From contig JAXMAR010000014.1 of NCBI GenBank assembly GCA_046350295.1, positions 1-64,000 on the forward strand: DNA of 64,000 nt, read 5' to 3'. The notes below the pieces were generated by a model. That model searched no databases. It had not been told where the DNA came from and saw nothing but the letters and a program-made list of their open reading frames with translations. This document shows, one piece after another, positions 38,022 through 46,379 of the stretch. Source of the stretch: JAXMAR01 sp046350295. GTDB lineage: Bacteria > Planctomycetota > Planctomycetia > Gemmatales > Gemmataceae. Position 1 is the first letter of the stretch, and every line of letters starts with the position of its first letter. The position numbers and the translations under genes were made by a program.

Positions 38022-39194
38022 TCACTTCTTCCCCGGAATCAGCGGACTGGTATCGAGAAAATCGCGCGGCATCAGCTCGAAGCTCTTCCAGATGATGGGC
38101 TGGTGCAGATAGTCCTCGGCGCGCGGCATGTGGTGCATCATCAGCCAGTACCAGACTACCACACTTTTGTCCTTCACCGGCTCGTCGTTGGCGTAGCGGG
38201 CCAGGTCGTCCATGCCGCCCGTCTCGCCGGGCTTGAAGGCGGTGACCCACAGGTCCTTCTTGGCGGTCGCCTCGTCCTTCTTGGCGCTGCGAAAGACGCC
38301 GGTCGCGCCCGGGATCAGCTGGTAGGAACGCGGCAGGCCGAGGGCGTTCTTGGACTTGTAGTTGACGACGCGCCAAGAGCGGAAGGTGTCGCGATTGCCG
38401 GGGCGGCCCGTCTCCTTGAGGATCGGCGTCCAGGCGCATTTGGCCGTGCCGGACTTGGGGTCGCCGTCCCAGTTGAACTCCTCGACGGTGTTCTCGTCGC
38501 CGTCGATGGCGAAATGGAGGCGATAGAGGAAGCCGTGGATGTGGGAGGGGGCGAAGACCTTTTCCTTGTCCTTGCCCTTGAGGCCGATGAGGGCGCCGGT
38601 GGGAGAGGAATCGCCGGTCGCGAGGAATTGCGGCACGCCGGTGGCGCCGACTTCGGGGATGAGCATGCCGTCATCGCGGAACTTCCAGCGGACGAGGAAG
38701 GTGTAGCCGTCCTCGCCGCCGGTGAAGCGCAGGGCCATCCAGAGGACGAGAGTCTTGCCGGGGGTGCGGCCGAAGCCGCCGAGGTAGTTGGGGCCGGTGC
38801 GTTCCTCGTGCATCATCACCTGCGCCTGGGCGTCCTTGCCGGATTCCTTGCCATCGACGTTGAAGACCTTGCACGATTCGCCGGAGGAGCAATCGACGCC
38901 GGGCTTGAGCGTGATGACCTCGTAGCCCTGCTCGAAATCGCGCGGCCGCGGCTCGCCCTGATCGTAGGCGGTGAGCAATTCGGCGAGCCCGGCGTACTTG
39001 AGGACGCTCTTGCCGCGGAAGGAGACGTCGGTGAGGACGAGGGCCTCGCGCTTGCGAACGGACCAGTTGAACTTCCAGCCCTCCCACTCGACGCGGTTGG
39101 CGGGCTTGGCGTCGGTCTGGGCGGAGGCGGACGGCGCCAGAGCGAGGATGGCGAGAAGAGCGGGGACGAAGCTGGCGGAAAGGATTCGGGACAT
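38022..39194 (-). CDS. Copper amine oxidase-like secreted protein, divergent active site
   Basis: 390 residues with a signal peptide (MSRILSASFVPALLAILALA). It aligns by pattern to the catalytic domain of copper amine oxidases: 'TDVSFRGKSVLKYAGLAELL', 'DFEQGYEVITLKPGVDC', 'H-I-H' at 218-220 in the position of the HxH copper ligands with 'LHFAIDGDEN' after it, and 'HHMPRAEDYLHQP' (from 354) in the position of the third histidine. The topaquinone site is normally N-Y-[DE]; here it reads G-Y-T (Y164 in 'EDGYTFLVRWKF'). The N-terminal oxidase domains are absent. It may bind copper without normal oxidase chemistry, or use a variant cofactor site. Confidence 0.75.
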   Translation of the reverse strand: MSRILSASFVPALLAILALAPSASAQTDAKPANRVEWEGWKFNWSVRKREALVLTDVSFRGKSVLKYAGLAELLTAYDQGEPRPRDFEQGYEVITLKPGVDCSSGESCKVFNVDGKESGKDAQAQVMMHEERTGPNYLGGFGRTPGKTLVLWMALRFTGGEDGYTFLVRWKFRDDGMLIPEVGATGVPQFLATGDSSPTGALIGLKGKDKEKVFAPSHIHGFLYRLHFAIDGDENTVEEFNWDGDPKSGTAKCAWTPILKETGRPGNRDTFRSWRVVNYKSKNALGLPRSYQLIPGATGVFRSAKKDEATAKKDLWVTAFKPGETGGMDDLARYANDEPVKDKSVVVWYWLMMHHMPRAEDYLHQPIIWKSFELMPRDFLDTSPLIPGKK

Positions 39195-39320
39195 GTGGAT
39201 GTGTTCCTTCGTGAGAGCGTGATCGCGAGTTCGTGACGGCCCTGTTGTGATATTAGTCCGGGGCCGCGTGCGGCGTCACGGAAAATATCGGGGGCGGATT
39301 CCACGCAAGCCGGCCGTTTA

Positions 39321-39656
39321 TTACAGGTACTCGACGCGGTTGTGGAGTTCGCCGAGGTCGCACAATTCCCAATAGAGACGAACGGCGCGGATGACGTCGC
39401 CTATCGTGCGTGTTTGCTGCGCATAATAGAGGATGCCAGGGTGTTCTTCGCGGTTGGCTGCGATCCGCAGGAAATCGGCGTCCTGCGTAATGAGACTTCT
39501 TGCCTCGGCGCGCATGTACGCAAGATGGTCTTCGTCCGAGGCGGCCAACAAGTCGGCTTCAGCGGCGGTGATGATATTGATGCCATGAAGTCGAAGGCCT
39601 ACCGCGATGCGCGGATCGCAGTTTTCATCCAGGTGGAACTTGATCGTGCGCGGCAT
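39321..39656 (-). CDS. DUF5615 PIN-like protein, possible toxin
   Basis: About 111 residues from the ATG at 39656 (MPRTIKFHLDENCDPRIAVG). 'HLDENCDPRIA' with the conserved D-E, 'SLITQDADFLRIA' with D-x-D, and the overall length match the DUF5615/Mut7-C-like PIN family, often annotated as toxins. It overlaps the 3' end of the DUF433 gene by 32 nt, as expected for a translationally coupled pair. RNase activity is an inference from the PIN-like fold. Confidence 0.82.
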   Translation of the reverse strand: MPRTIKFHLDENCDPRIAVGLRLHGINIITAAEADLLAASDEDHLAYMRAEARSLITQDADFLRIAANREEHPGILYYAQQTRTIGDVIRAVRLYWELCDLGELHNRVEYL

Positions 39657-39987
39657 GGAGCGTATCGAGCTTGGCCTGGAGAAGGGAGGGACCGACTTTC
39701 GCATTCAATTCGGCGACGAAACGCTCGTCCGCTTCGATGTCAGCGTCGATTTCGGCGCGGTGGCTATGGTAGTACGCCAGGGCGGCGTGTACGGCGGGAA
39801 GCGTCAAGGTCGGATAGGTCGCGACGATCTCCTCCGGCGTCATGCCCATGCGCTCATGCCAGACGGCGATGTGCTGGACCTTGACGCGCTGCCCGGTGAT
39901 GTGAGGCTTGCCGCCGCAAAAGCCGGGCTTGATGGCGATGAACTCGCCAATGACGGGCGGAGTCTCGGAAAGAGTCTGTGTACTCAT
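39625..39987 (-). CDS. DUF433 protein, possible antitoxin
   Basis: About 120 residues from the ATG at 39987 (MSTQTLSETPPVIGEFIAIK). The block 'GKPHITGQRVKVQHIAVWHE' followed by 'GMTPEEIVATYPTLTLPAVH' is the DUF433 signature (a VapB-like winged-helix family). It precedes and overlaps the DUF5615 gene. The in-frame extension to 40140 has no family-like sequence and was not used. The pair may be an addiction or phage-defence module. Confidence 0.85.
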   Translation of the reverse strand: MSTQTLSETPPVIGEFIAIKPGFCGGKPHITGQRVKVQHIAVWHERMGMTPEEIVATYPTLTLPAVHAALAYYHSHRAEIDADIEADERFVAELNAKVGPSLLQAKLDTLHAAHDQVPPG

Positions 39988-40123
39988 GGCGTCACGATAA
40001 GCGGAAATGTGGATTGTTGCAATGCCGTTGGACGGGCTCCGCGCCGTTGCCGCCGTTTCGGGAGGATGATTCGACGACTGATTGCGTTTGGTTTGCGTGG
40101 CGGCGCTTTCCAAGGCGCCTATG

Positions 40124-40327
40124 TCATTCCCCGACCACAATCGCCCGCATCTCCAGCCGTGGCACTTCTACCCACGCCCGCTCCCCCTCGCGCCTCAGCT
40201 TCAGCGCCTCGCCGCCGGGTTCCAGGTGGACGCGTTCCGGCGTCGTGTTGCCGAAGAGGATGCGGATGCCGTGGATGGGGAGCGTCTCTTCGCGCAAAGG
40301 GACGTCCATGCCGGGGAGGCCGTGGTT
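40124..40327 (-). pseudogene. C-terminal fragment of a glycoside-hydrolase-like gene
   Basis: The frame ends 'VEVPRLEMRAIVVGE' before a stop, and reading back about 67 residues ('HGLPGMDVPLREETLPIHGI', 'ERVHLEPGGEAL') resembles the small C-terminal beta domain of planctomycete glycosidase-like or related secreted proteins. Upstream of about 40327 the frame becomes unrelated sequence with no signal peptide or catalytic domain. It looks like the remaining 3' end of a deleted gene. The family is judged from memory of the motif style. Confidence 0.5.
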
Positions 40328-40455
40328 TGCCGTCGTGTTGCTGTCAACCAAGGCGTTGGATGCACAAGGGCTCGCTCGGCTATTGTTCTCCTTCCCGCGG
40401 CGCGTCACAATCGTACCATCGCCTTCGCGCATCCCTTCTTCGGCGGGAGACTCCC

Positions 40456-41331
40456 ATGAGCCGTTTCCTCCCTCTTGCGCTGATCGGCCTTCTCGCCGGT
40501 TACGCATCCGTTCGCGGACAGGACAAGGACGTCAAGCCGCGCGGCCTTCGCTTGCTGGGCCGGCTGGAGCCGACGGAGGTGGTCGACATCGGCGCCCAGG
40601 TCTCCGGCAGGATCGTGCGCCTCGGGGCCGATCCCAAGGACAAGACAAGGACGCTCTCCGCGGGCAGCGAAGTGAAAGCGGGGACGCTGCTCGCCGAGAT
40701 TGACAGCTCCCTGTTCGAAGGGCGCCTGGAGGCCGCCAAGGCGGCCCTCGTCCGGGCCGAAGCGGAGCTGAACGTCGCCCTCGCCAAGGCGAAAGGGGCC
40801 ATGCGCAACGCGGAGCGACTGGAGCAGCTCCGGCGAACAGGCGCCGTGCCACTTGAGGAGGCCGAACGCGGCAGGACCGCCGCCGACACGGCGCAGGGCA
40901 TGGTCGAAGTCCGCAAGGCCGCCATCGCCCAGGGGCGGGCGGCCCTCCGGGAAGCGGAAATCAATCTCGGCTTTTGCCGGATCGTCGCGCCGGTCGACGG
41001 CGTCGTCATCGAGCGCCGGGTGAACGTCGGCCAGACCGTCGTGGCGACCCTGAAGGCGCCCTCCCTCTTTCTCATCGCCTCCGACCTGAGAAGGATGCAC
41101 GTTTTGACAAAGGTCGCTGAATCGGACATCGCAGGCGTCAAGATCGGTCAACCGGCACGCGGCGCCCTCAACTCCGGTCCCAAGAAAATGTTCACGGGGA
41201 AGGTATCCGAGGTCCGCCTCGATGGCGCGAAGACCGGCGCCTACACCGTCGTCATCGACGTCAACAATGAGGATCGTCTCCTGTTTCCTTACCAGTCGGT
41301 TACGGTCCTCCTCGAGCCCGCCGAGCGTTAA
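40456..41331 (+). CDS. HlyD/MacA-type membrane fusion (periplasmic adaptor) protein
   Basis: 291 residues. Signal peptide MSRFLPLALIGLLAGYASVR. The lipoyl/biotinyl-like half motifs 'VDIGAQVSGRIVRLGADP' and 'GFCRIVAPVDGVVIERRVNV' flank an alpha-hairpin (about residues 85-165), then a beta-barrel piece 'ASDLRRMHVLTKVAESDIAG'. This is the order of RND/ABC adaptor proteins. No transporter partner lies next to it in the window: the next gene is a sulfatase. A large perfect hairpin directly follows the stop. Confidence 0.85.
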   Translation: MSRFLPLALIGLLAGYASVRGQDKDVKPRGLRLLGRLEPTEVVDIGAQVSGRIVRLGADPKDKTRTLSAGSEVKAGTLLAEIDSSLFEGRLEAAKAALVRAEAELNVALAKAKGAMRNAERLEQLRRTGAVPLEEAERGRTAADTAQGMVEVRKAAIAQGRAALREAEINLGFCRIVAPVDGVVIERRVNVGQTVVATLKAPSLFLIASDLRRMHVLTKVAESDIAGVKIGQPARGALNSGPKKMFTGKVSEVRLDGAKTGAYTVVIDVNNEDRLLFPYQSVTVLLEPAER

Positions 41332-41332
41332 A

Positions 41333-41380
41333 GTTTCAAAACGGGGACGCGACTCTGGAGTCGCGTCCCCGTTTTGAAAC
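41333..41380. terminator. Perfect 22-bp hairpin after adaptor gene
   Basis: Arms 41333-41354 and 41359-41380 are fully complementary with a 4-nt loop. The hairpin starts just after the adaptor stop codon and ends about 30 nt before the sulfatase ATG. Its outer arms are A/T-rich (GTTTCAAAA/TTTTGAAAC), so it could serve as a terminator in either direction. Confidence 0.65.
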
Positions 41381-41411
41381 GTTGAAACAAACCGGTTGAC
41401 CGGACATCGTC

Positions 41412-42831
41412 ATGATTCGCTTCTACTTCGCCCTCGCGTCCTTTCTCCTCGCCGCGCCGCTCCACGCCGGCGCCCGGCCGAACGTCGTCTTCATCCTCTC
41501 CGACGATCAGCGTGCCGATACCATCGCCGCGCTTGGGAACAAACAAATCAAGACGCCGGCTCTCGATCGCCTCGTCAAGAACGGGACGTTCTTCAGCCGG
41601 GCCTACTGCATGGGCGGCATGCAGGGCGCCATCTGCGTTCCGTCCCGCGCCATGATCCTCAGCGGCCGCACGCTGTTTCGCGTCCGCGAGAACCTCGACA
41701 AGCAGACGACCTGGCCCGAGGTTCTCACGCGCCTCGGCTACGCGACCTTCATGACCGGCAAGTGGCACAACGGCCGGCCCTCCGCCCTCCGCTCCTTTCA
41801 ACTCGGCGACTCCGTCTTCTTCGGCGGCATGGGCAATCCGCTGGCGCTCCCTGTCGCGGACTTTGCCCGCGGCGCCAAGGTCCGCGACCTCGGCAAGTCC
41901 GCCAAGCACGCGGCCGTCCAGTTCGCGGATGAAGCGGTCGCGTTCATCAAGAAGCAGAAGCGGGGCCAGCCGTTCCTCGCCTACGTCGCGTTCACCTCGC
42001 CGCATGACCCACGCGTCGCCACCAAGGAGCTGCACGACTACTACGACGCCCACAAGCCGCCGCTGCCGGCCAACTTTCTCCCGGTTCATCCTTTCGACAA
42101 CGGCGAGATGACCGTGCGCGACGAAAAGCTCCTCCCCTGGCCGCGCACCGAGAAGGACGTTCGCCAGGCCCTCGCCGATTACTACGCCTGCATCACCTTG
42201 ATGGACGCGCAGGTCGGCCGCATCCTCGCCGCGCTGGAGGAAGCGGGGCTCCTGGAAAACACCATCATCATCTTCGCCAGCGACCACGGCCTGGCCATCG
42301 GCAGCCACGGCCTCCTGGGCAAGCAGAACCTGTACGACCATTCGATGCGGGCGCCGCTGATCGTCGCCGGGCCCGGGCTGCCGAAGGGGAAAAACGTCCG
42401 ACGCTCTCTGCTATCTGCTCGACATCTGCCCGACCGTTCTGGACCTGACCGGCAGCGAGATCCCCGCCGAGGTCGAGGGCAAGAGCCTCGCGCCGCTCCT
42501 GCGCGGCAAGGCGACCAGGCTGCGCGAGTCGCTCCTCTGCGCTTATCGCGACGTGCAGCGTTCGGTGCGCGACGAGCGCTGGCACTTGATCCGCTATCCC
42601 AAGATCAACAAGACGCAGCTCTTCGACCTCGAAACCGACCCCGAGGAGCGCGCGGATCTGGCCGCTGACCCGGCACAGGCCAGGCGCGTAGAACATTTGA
42701 TGGACCTGCTCCGGCGCTTGCAGAAGCAGACGGGGGACGAGGCGCCCCTCTCGTCCGCGCGGCCCGCTGATCCTCGTTTTGTGCCGCCGACAAACGTCGA
42801 GAAAAAGAAAACGAAGAAGGCCCGCGATTAG
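41412..42831 (+). CDS. Secreted arylsulfatase-family protein, one frameshift
   Basis: Signal peptide MIRFYFALASFLLAAPLHAG. The metal-binding start 'PNVVFILSDDQRADT' and the formylglycine site C75-V-P-S-R79 identify a type I sulfatase; 'MTGKWHNG' and 'ASDHGLAIGSHGLLGKQNLY' are further active-site blocks. The first frame goes wrong near 42400. The continuation 'CYLLDICPTVLDLTG' to 'RWHLIRYPKINKTQLFDLET' is in the next frame and ends at 42831. Planctomycetes have many such enzymes for sulfated polysaccharides; the substrate here is not clear. The single indel looks like a sequence error. Confidence 0.87.
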
Positions 42832-42864
42832 AAGCTCTCGTAGCGAATCTCAAGGGCAACCATC

Positions 42865-44775
42865 ATGGGCTCCTTCTACGGCTCCATCCATGTCCGCTCG
42901 GCCGATCGCCCAGCCGTCCTCGCCGCCACCGACGCCATCGCTCGCAAGCAGAAGGCGCGCTTCCTGGTCGGCCCGGCGCTGCGAGGCTGGATCGCCGTCT
43001 ACCCTCCCGACAACGGACAGGACGAGCGCCTGCCCGCCGTCTTCGCCAGGCGGCTGCCGGGGGAACTGCTCCACGTCCTGGTTCACGATGACGATATCTT
43101 CGCCTACCGCTTTTACCGCGACGGCAAGCTGATCGACCAGTACAACTCCCGCCCCGACTACTTCGAGCCGGTCTCCGCCGGCGCCAGACGAAAGCTGCGC
43201 GGCCGTCCCGAGCGGATCGCCCATCTGCTGGCGGACGTGTCCCGCCTGCCGGAGTTGGAAGAGTTGCTCTCCCCCGAACGCGCCGCCCAGACCGTCTTCG
43301 CGAGCGAGACGCTGTCGCGCTTCGCGGACCTGTTGAATCTCGCGAACGCCGAGACCGCCTACGAATACCTGATGCAGGGCGACACGGACAACATCGAGCA
43401 ATGGGACGACTTCACTCATGTCCCGGATCTGAGCGGCGAGAACGCCCGCAAGCAAGCGGTCGCCGATGAGGACGCGGCGCAGATGCGGCGCTGGCTAAGC
43501 GAGGGGACGCTCCTCGTCTGGGAAACGCGCGCCGCCAAGACACTCGCCGGTTTCGTGCCGTATCTGTGTCCCGACTCCGGCTCCGGCTTTTACATCTGCT
43601 GGGCCGACGCGGTAGCCAGCCAGCCCTGTCCCCTGGAGCATTATTCTCCCCCATGGACCAAGCCGCAGCCAGTCGGCATCGATCCGGGGGCAAGCGTGTA
43701 CCGGCTCGTCCGCAGCCTGTCGGGGCGGTTTCTCGGTGTCGCCCATGCCTGCGGCGACTGGCACGCCCGGCTCTGGGACCTCGCCGAGAAACGGTTGGTC
43801 CTCGACATCCCCCATCGCGCCATCGTCTCCTGGGTCGGCTTCTCGGCCGACGAAAAGCGCTTCATCACGCTCGGCGGCCAGGACAGCTATGTCGCGGCGC
43901 TGGAGGGCGGGGAGCGCGTCCCGCTCGCGCTGGAAAACGCCAAGCTCGGCGCCGTTTTGCCGGATGGAACGCTCGCGATTGTCGACGACCTCCATTGCTT
44001 GCGTGTGCTCGATATGGAGAGCGGGGCCGTGCGCAAGACGCTGGTCCTGGGCGACGAGAAGGAGGTGGAAGCGCGGCGGCGCATGGAGCTGGCGGGGCTG
44101 CGCCGAAGCTTCGCCGACTTCGACGCCGAAGCGTACGAGAAGACCATGCGGGAACAGATGGAAAAGATGCGGCCCATGCTCGAACAGACGCTGCGGCAGA
44201 TGGGGAAGACGGGAGCGGAACTGGTTGCGCAACTGGAGCAGATGCAGGCGAACCTGCAAGAAAACCTGGAACGCTCCCGCGCGGAAATGGCCAGGCAGCG
44301 CGAGCGAGCGGAGACTGGTCAGGTCCCGGCACGCGGCTCGGAGATCGGCTTCTGCATGGACGTCAGCCGCGAGGGGCTTCTTTGTCTCGGCACGAGCGGC
44401 GGTCTGCGCGTCTACGCGCCGGACGCGTTGCAAACAGCCAGCGACTACATGCCGGCGCCGGTCTTCCGCGTCGACACGCCGGGCCCTCAATCCACGCCGT
44501 CCGGTTACATCTATGGTCTGGCCGTGGACGAACAGCGCCATCGCGTGCTCTTTGGCGGTCTCGCGGGCCGCATCGAGGCGCTGGACCTCGGAAGCGGGCG
44601 GCACACGGTGCTGCGGCAACTGACCGGGAAATCGTCGATCAACGGCATGGCGCTGGCGAGGGACGGCGCCGCACTTGCCTGCAGTGTGACGCCCGACATG
44701 TTCGATCAGAGCCGCCGCCGTAAGCCGATGGAGCTGCACATCTGGGACGTGGGCAAGCTGACCGCGGCAAGGTAG
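42865..44775 (+). CDS. WD40-like propeller protein with coiled-coil insert
   Basis: 636 residues, no signal peptide. Residues 1-180 form an alpha/beta domain starting MGSFYGSIHVRSADRPAVLA, a type seen at the N-terminus of proteins of unknown function. WD-like repeats from about 260 follow ('HARLWDLAEKRLVLDIPHRA', 'LRVLDMESGAVRKTL'). Residues about 400-480 are a charged methionine-rich coiled coil ('MEKMRPMLEQTLRQMGKTG', 'QANLQENLERSRAEMARQRE') in the middle of the propeller, after which blades resume ('GGLAGRIEALDLGSG', 'MELHIWDVGKL'). It is probably a cytoplasmic scaffold. It stands about 100 nt before the TolQ/ExbD genes and may be linked with them. Confidence 0.78.
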   Translation: MGSFYGSIHVRSADRPAVLAATDAIARKQKARFLVGPALRGWIAVYPPDNGQDERLPAVFARRLPGELLHVLVHDDDIFAYRFYRDGKLIDQYNSRPDYFEPVSAGARRKLRGRPERIAHLLADVSRLPELEELLSPERAAQTVFASETLSRFADLLNLANAETAYEYLMQGDTDNIEQWDDFTHVPDLSGENARKQAVADEDAAQMRRWLSEGTLLVWETRAAKTLAGFVPYLCPDSGSGFYICWADAVASQPCPLEHYSPPWTKPQPVGIDPGASVYRLVRSLSGRFLGVAHACGDWHARLWDLAEKRLVLDIPHRAIVSWVGFSADEKRFITLGGQDSYVAALEGGERVPLALENAKLGAVLPDGTLAIVDDLHCLRVLDMESGAVRKTLVLGDEKEVEARRRMELAGLRRSFADFDAEAYEKTMREQMEKMRPMLEQTLRQMGKTGAELVAQLEQMQANLQENLERSRAEMARQRERAETGQVPARGSEIGFCMDVSREGLLCLGTSGGLRVYAPDALQTASDYMPAPVFRVDTPGPQSTPSGYIYGLAVDEQRHRVLFGGLAGRIEALDLGSGRHTVLRQLTGKSSINGMALARDGAALACSVTPDMFDQSRRRKPMELHIWDVGKLTAAR

Positions 44776-44879
44776 TATCCGCTGGCGGCGACGCTGAAAT
44801 CCCGTTACAAAGAGAATACCGCGGCAGCCGCCCTGACGCCGATTTTCGCCGCCTGCCGTTTTCTCGCACAGGATCGTCC

Positions 44880-45563
44880 ATGAGTGTCTTTCTCGACTTC
44901 ATTCGCAGCGACTGGTATTTCGCCTTTCCCATGTTCGGCATGTCGCTCACGGCGATCGCCCTCGTCGTCTGGCGCATCATGCTCAACCGCTCGGCAAGCT
45001 CCGATCTGAGTTCGCTGTTGCCGGCCTTGCAAGAAAAGCTGAGCAAAGAAGGGGTCGACGGGGCGACCCGCTTTTGCAAGGGCCAGCCGGGCCTGATTCC
45101 GAAGCGCATCCTCGCCGGCGGGCTCGAGACCAGCAAGCAAGGGATGGCGGCCATGCGCCGCGCCATGGCCAACAGCATGGAGCTGGAGGTCCTGCCCGAT
45201 CTCAACTTCCTGCTCCCCACCATCCTCGCCATCGCCAAGATCGCCACGATGGTGGGCCTTCTGGGAACGGTCATCAGCATGATCGGCACCTTCTCGGAGA
45301 TTCAGGAGCTGACCTCCAAGGGGCAGGCGATCACCTCCAAGAGCGGCGCCATCGGCCTTGCCTTGTTCGCCACCGCGCTCGGCCTCGTCACCGCCATTCC
45401 GCTGGTCTTCGCCCACGTGCTGTTCAAGGCGTGGATCGGCAACTTCGAGATCAAGGCGAAAAGCGCCGCCGGCAAGCTGATGCTCCTGGTCCAGGCGCAA
45501 AAGATCGCACCCGCGCCGGCGAAAACCGCGCCCCCAGCCGAAACCGCCGTGACCCGGCGCTGA
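44880..45563 (+). CDS. MotA/TolQ/ExbB proton channel family protein
   Basis: 227 residues with three membrane spans: 'FPMFGMSLTAIALVVWRIM' near the N-terminus, 'LLPTILAIAKIATMVGLLGT', and 'AIGLALFATALGLVTAIPLV'. The block 'VGLLGTVISMIGTF' is the TolQ/ExbB signature. It would form the stator channel with the two ExbD proteins encoded next and couple proton flow to work at the cell envelope. The three genes are spaced by 38 and 4 nt, which indicates an operon. Confidence 0.88.
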   Translation: MSVFLDFIRSDWYFAFPMFGMSLTAIALVVWRIMLNRSASSDLSSLLPALQEKLSKEGVDGATRFCKGQPGLIPKRILAGGLETSKQGMAAMRRAMANSMELEVLPDLNFLLPTILAIAKIATMVGLLGTVISMIGTFSEIQELTSKGQAITSKSGAIGLALFATALGLVTAIPLVFAHVLFKAWIGNFEIKAKSAAGKLMLLVQAQKIAPAPAKTAPPAETAVTRR

Positions 45564-45601
45564 CGTTTGTTGATTGCGAGCGCGGCCCAAGGGTGATCAC
45601 C

Positions 45602-46375
45602 ATGGCAGCGAGCCAGAAACTGCTCGACGTCTGGATCCTGGACGGCAACACCGTCTACAAGGACGTGCCGTTCGCCGTCGTCGCCGACTGGCTACAGCAG
45701 GGGCGGCTGCTCTCCGATGACCGCGTGCGCCTGGCGGGGGGGCAAAAGTGGCTGCCGCTGATCGAGGTCGGCGCCTTCGCTCCCTACCTGCCGCGCTCCG
45801 AGCCGATGGACGCGGAGGACACCGCCGAGGCGATGGAGCCGGTCGAGTTGGAGGTCGCGTGGGGCAAGCGGCGCGACGAGGACGATGACGACGTCGACAT
45901 GATCCCGCTCATCGACATCAGCCTCGTCCTCCTCATCTTCTTCATGATGACGGCGTCGGTCGCCTCCGGCATCATCTCGCCGATCAACACGCCCCCGGCC
46001 GAGCATCAGCTCGCGGAGATCGGCAAGGACATGTTCTGGGTCGGCGTGGACAATAAGAGCATCGCCGGCGCGATCGAGAAGGGGCCGGACGGCGCCCCCT
46101 TGCCCTGGTTTTCCTTCGGCGACGAAAAGGACACGCTCCTGGCGCCGACCACGAACTGGCAAGATCTGGCGCGGCAGATGAAGACGACGTTCGATCCACG
46201 CGAGGGACCGCTGCGCATCCGCATCCGCGGCGACGTCAACCTGCCACTGCAGACGATCCAGGAGTTGACGCTGGAACTGCAAGGACTGGAGAAGCAGATG
46301 AACGCGAGCCGGCCGGGGAAGGCGCCCCTCAAGCTCGTGATCCTGGCCGAGGTGAGTGAACCGAAGCGATCGTGA
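45602..46375 (+). CDS. ExbD/TolR-family protein with N-terminal GYF-like domain
   Basis: 257 residues. Residues 8-65 ('VWILDGNTVYKDVPFAVVAD', 'WLQQGRLLSDDRVRL', 'KWLPLIEVGAFAPYL') look like a GYF_2/DUF4339 domain. The ExbD part starts at about 98 with 'DVDMIPLIDISLVLLIFFMM', a membrane span with the conserved aspartate, and ends with the periplasmic domain 'LRIRIRGDVNLPLQTIQELT'. A GYF-like domain on the cytoplasmic side of ExbD is unusual and may dock a partner or proline-rich peptide. Confidence 0.85.
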   Translation: MAASQKLLDVWILDGNTVYKDVPFAVVADWLQQGRLLSDDRVRLAGGQKWLPLIEVGAFAPYLPRSEPMDAEDTAEAMEPVELEVAWGKRRDEDDDDVDMIPLIDISLVLLIFFMMTASVASGIISPINTPPAEHQLAEIGKDMFWVGVDNKSIAGAIEKGPDGAPLPWFSFGDEKDTLLAPTTNWQDLARQMKTTFDPREGPLRIRIRGDVNLPLQTIQELTLELQGLEKQMNASRPGKAPLKLVILAEVSEPKRS

Positions 46376-46379
46376 TACC

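Noticed and set aside
43495..44739. 414-codon minus-strand frame opposite the WD40 gene
   Set aside because: Histidine/arginine-rich antisense shadow. The plus strand has a proper start and WD motifs.
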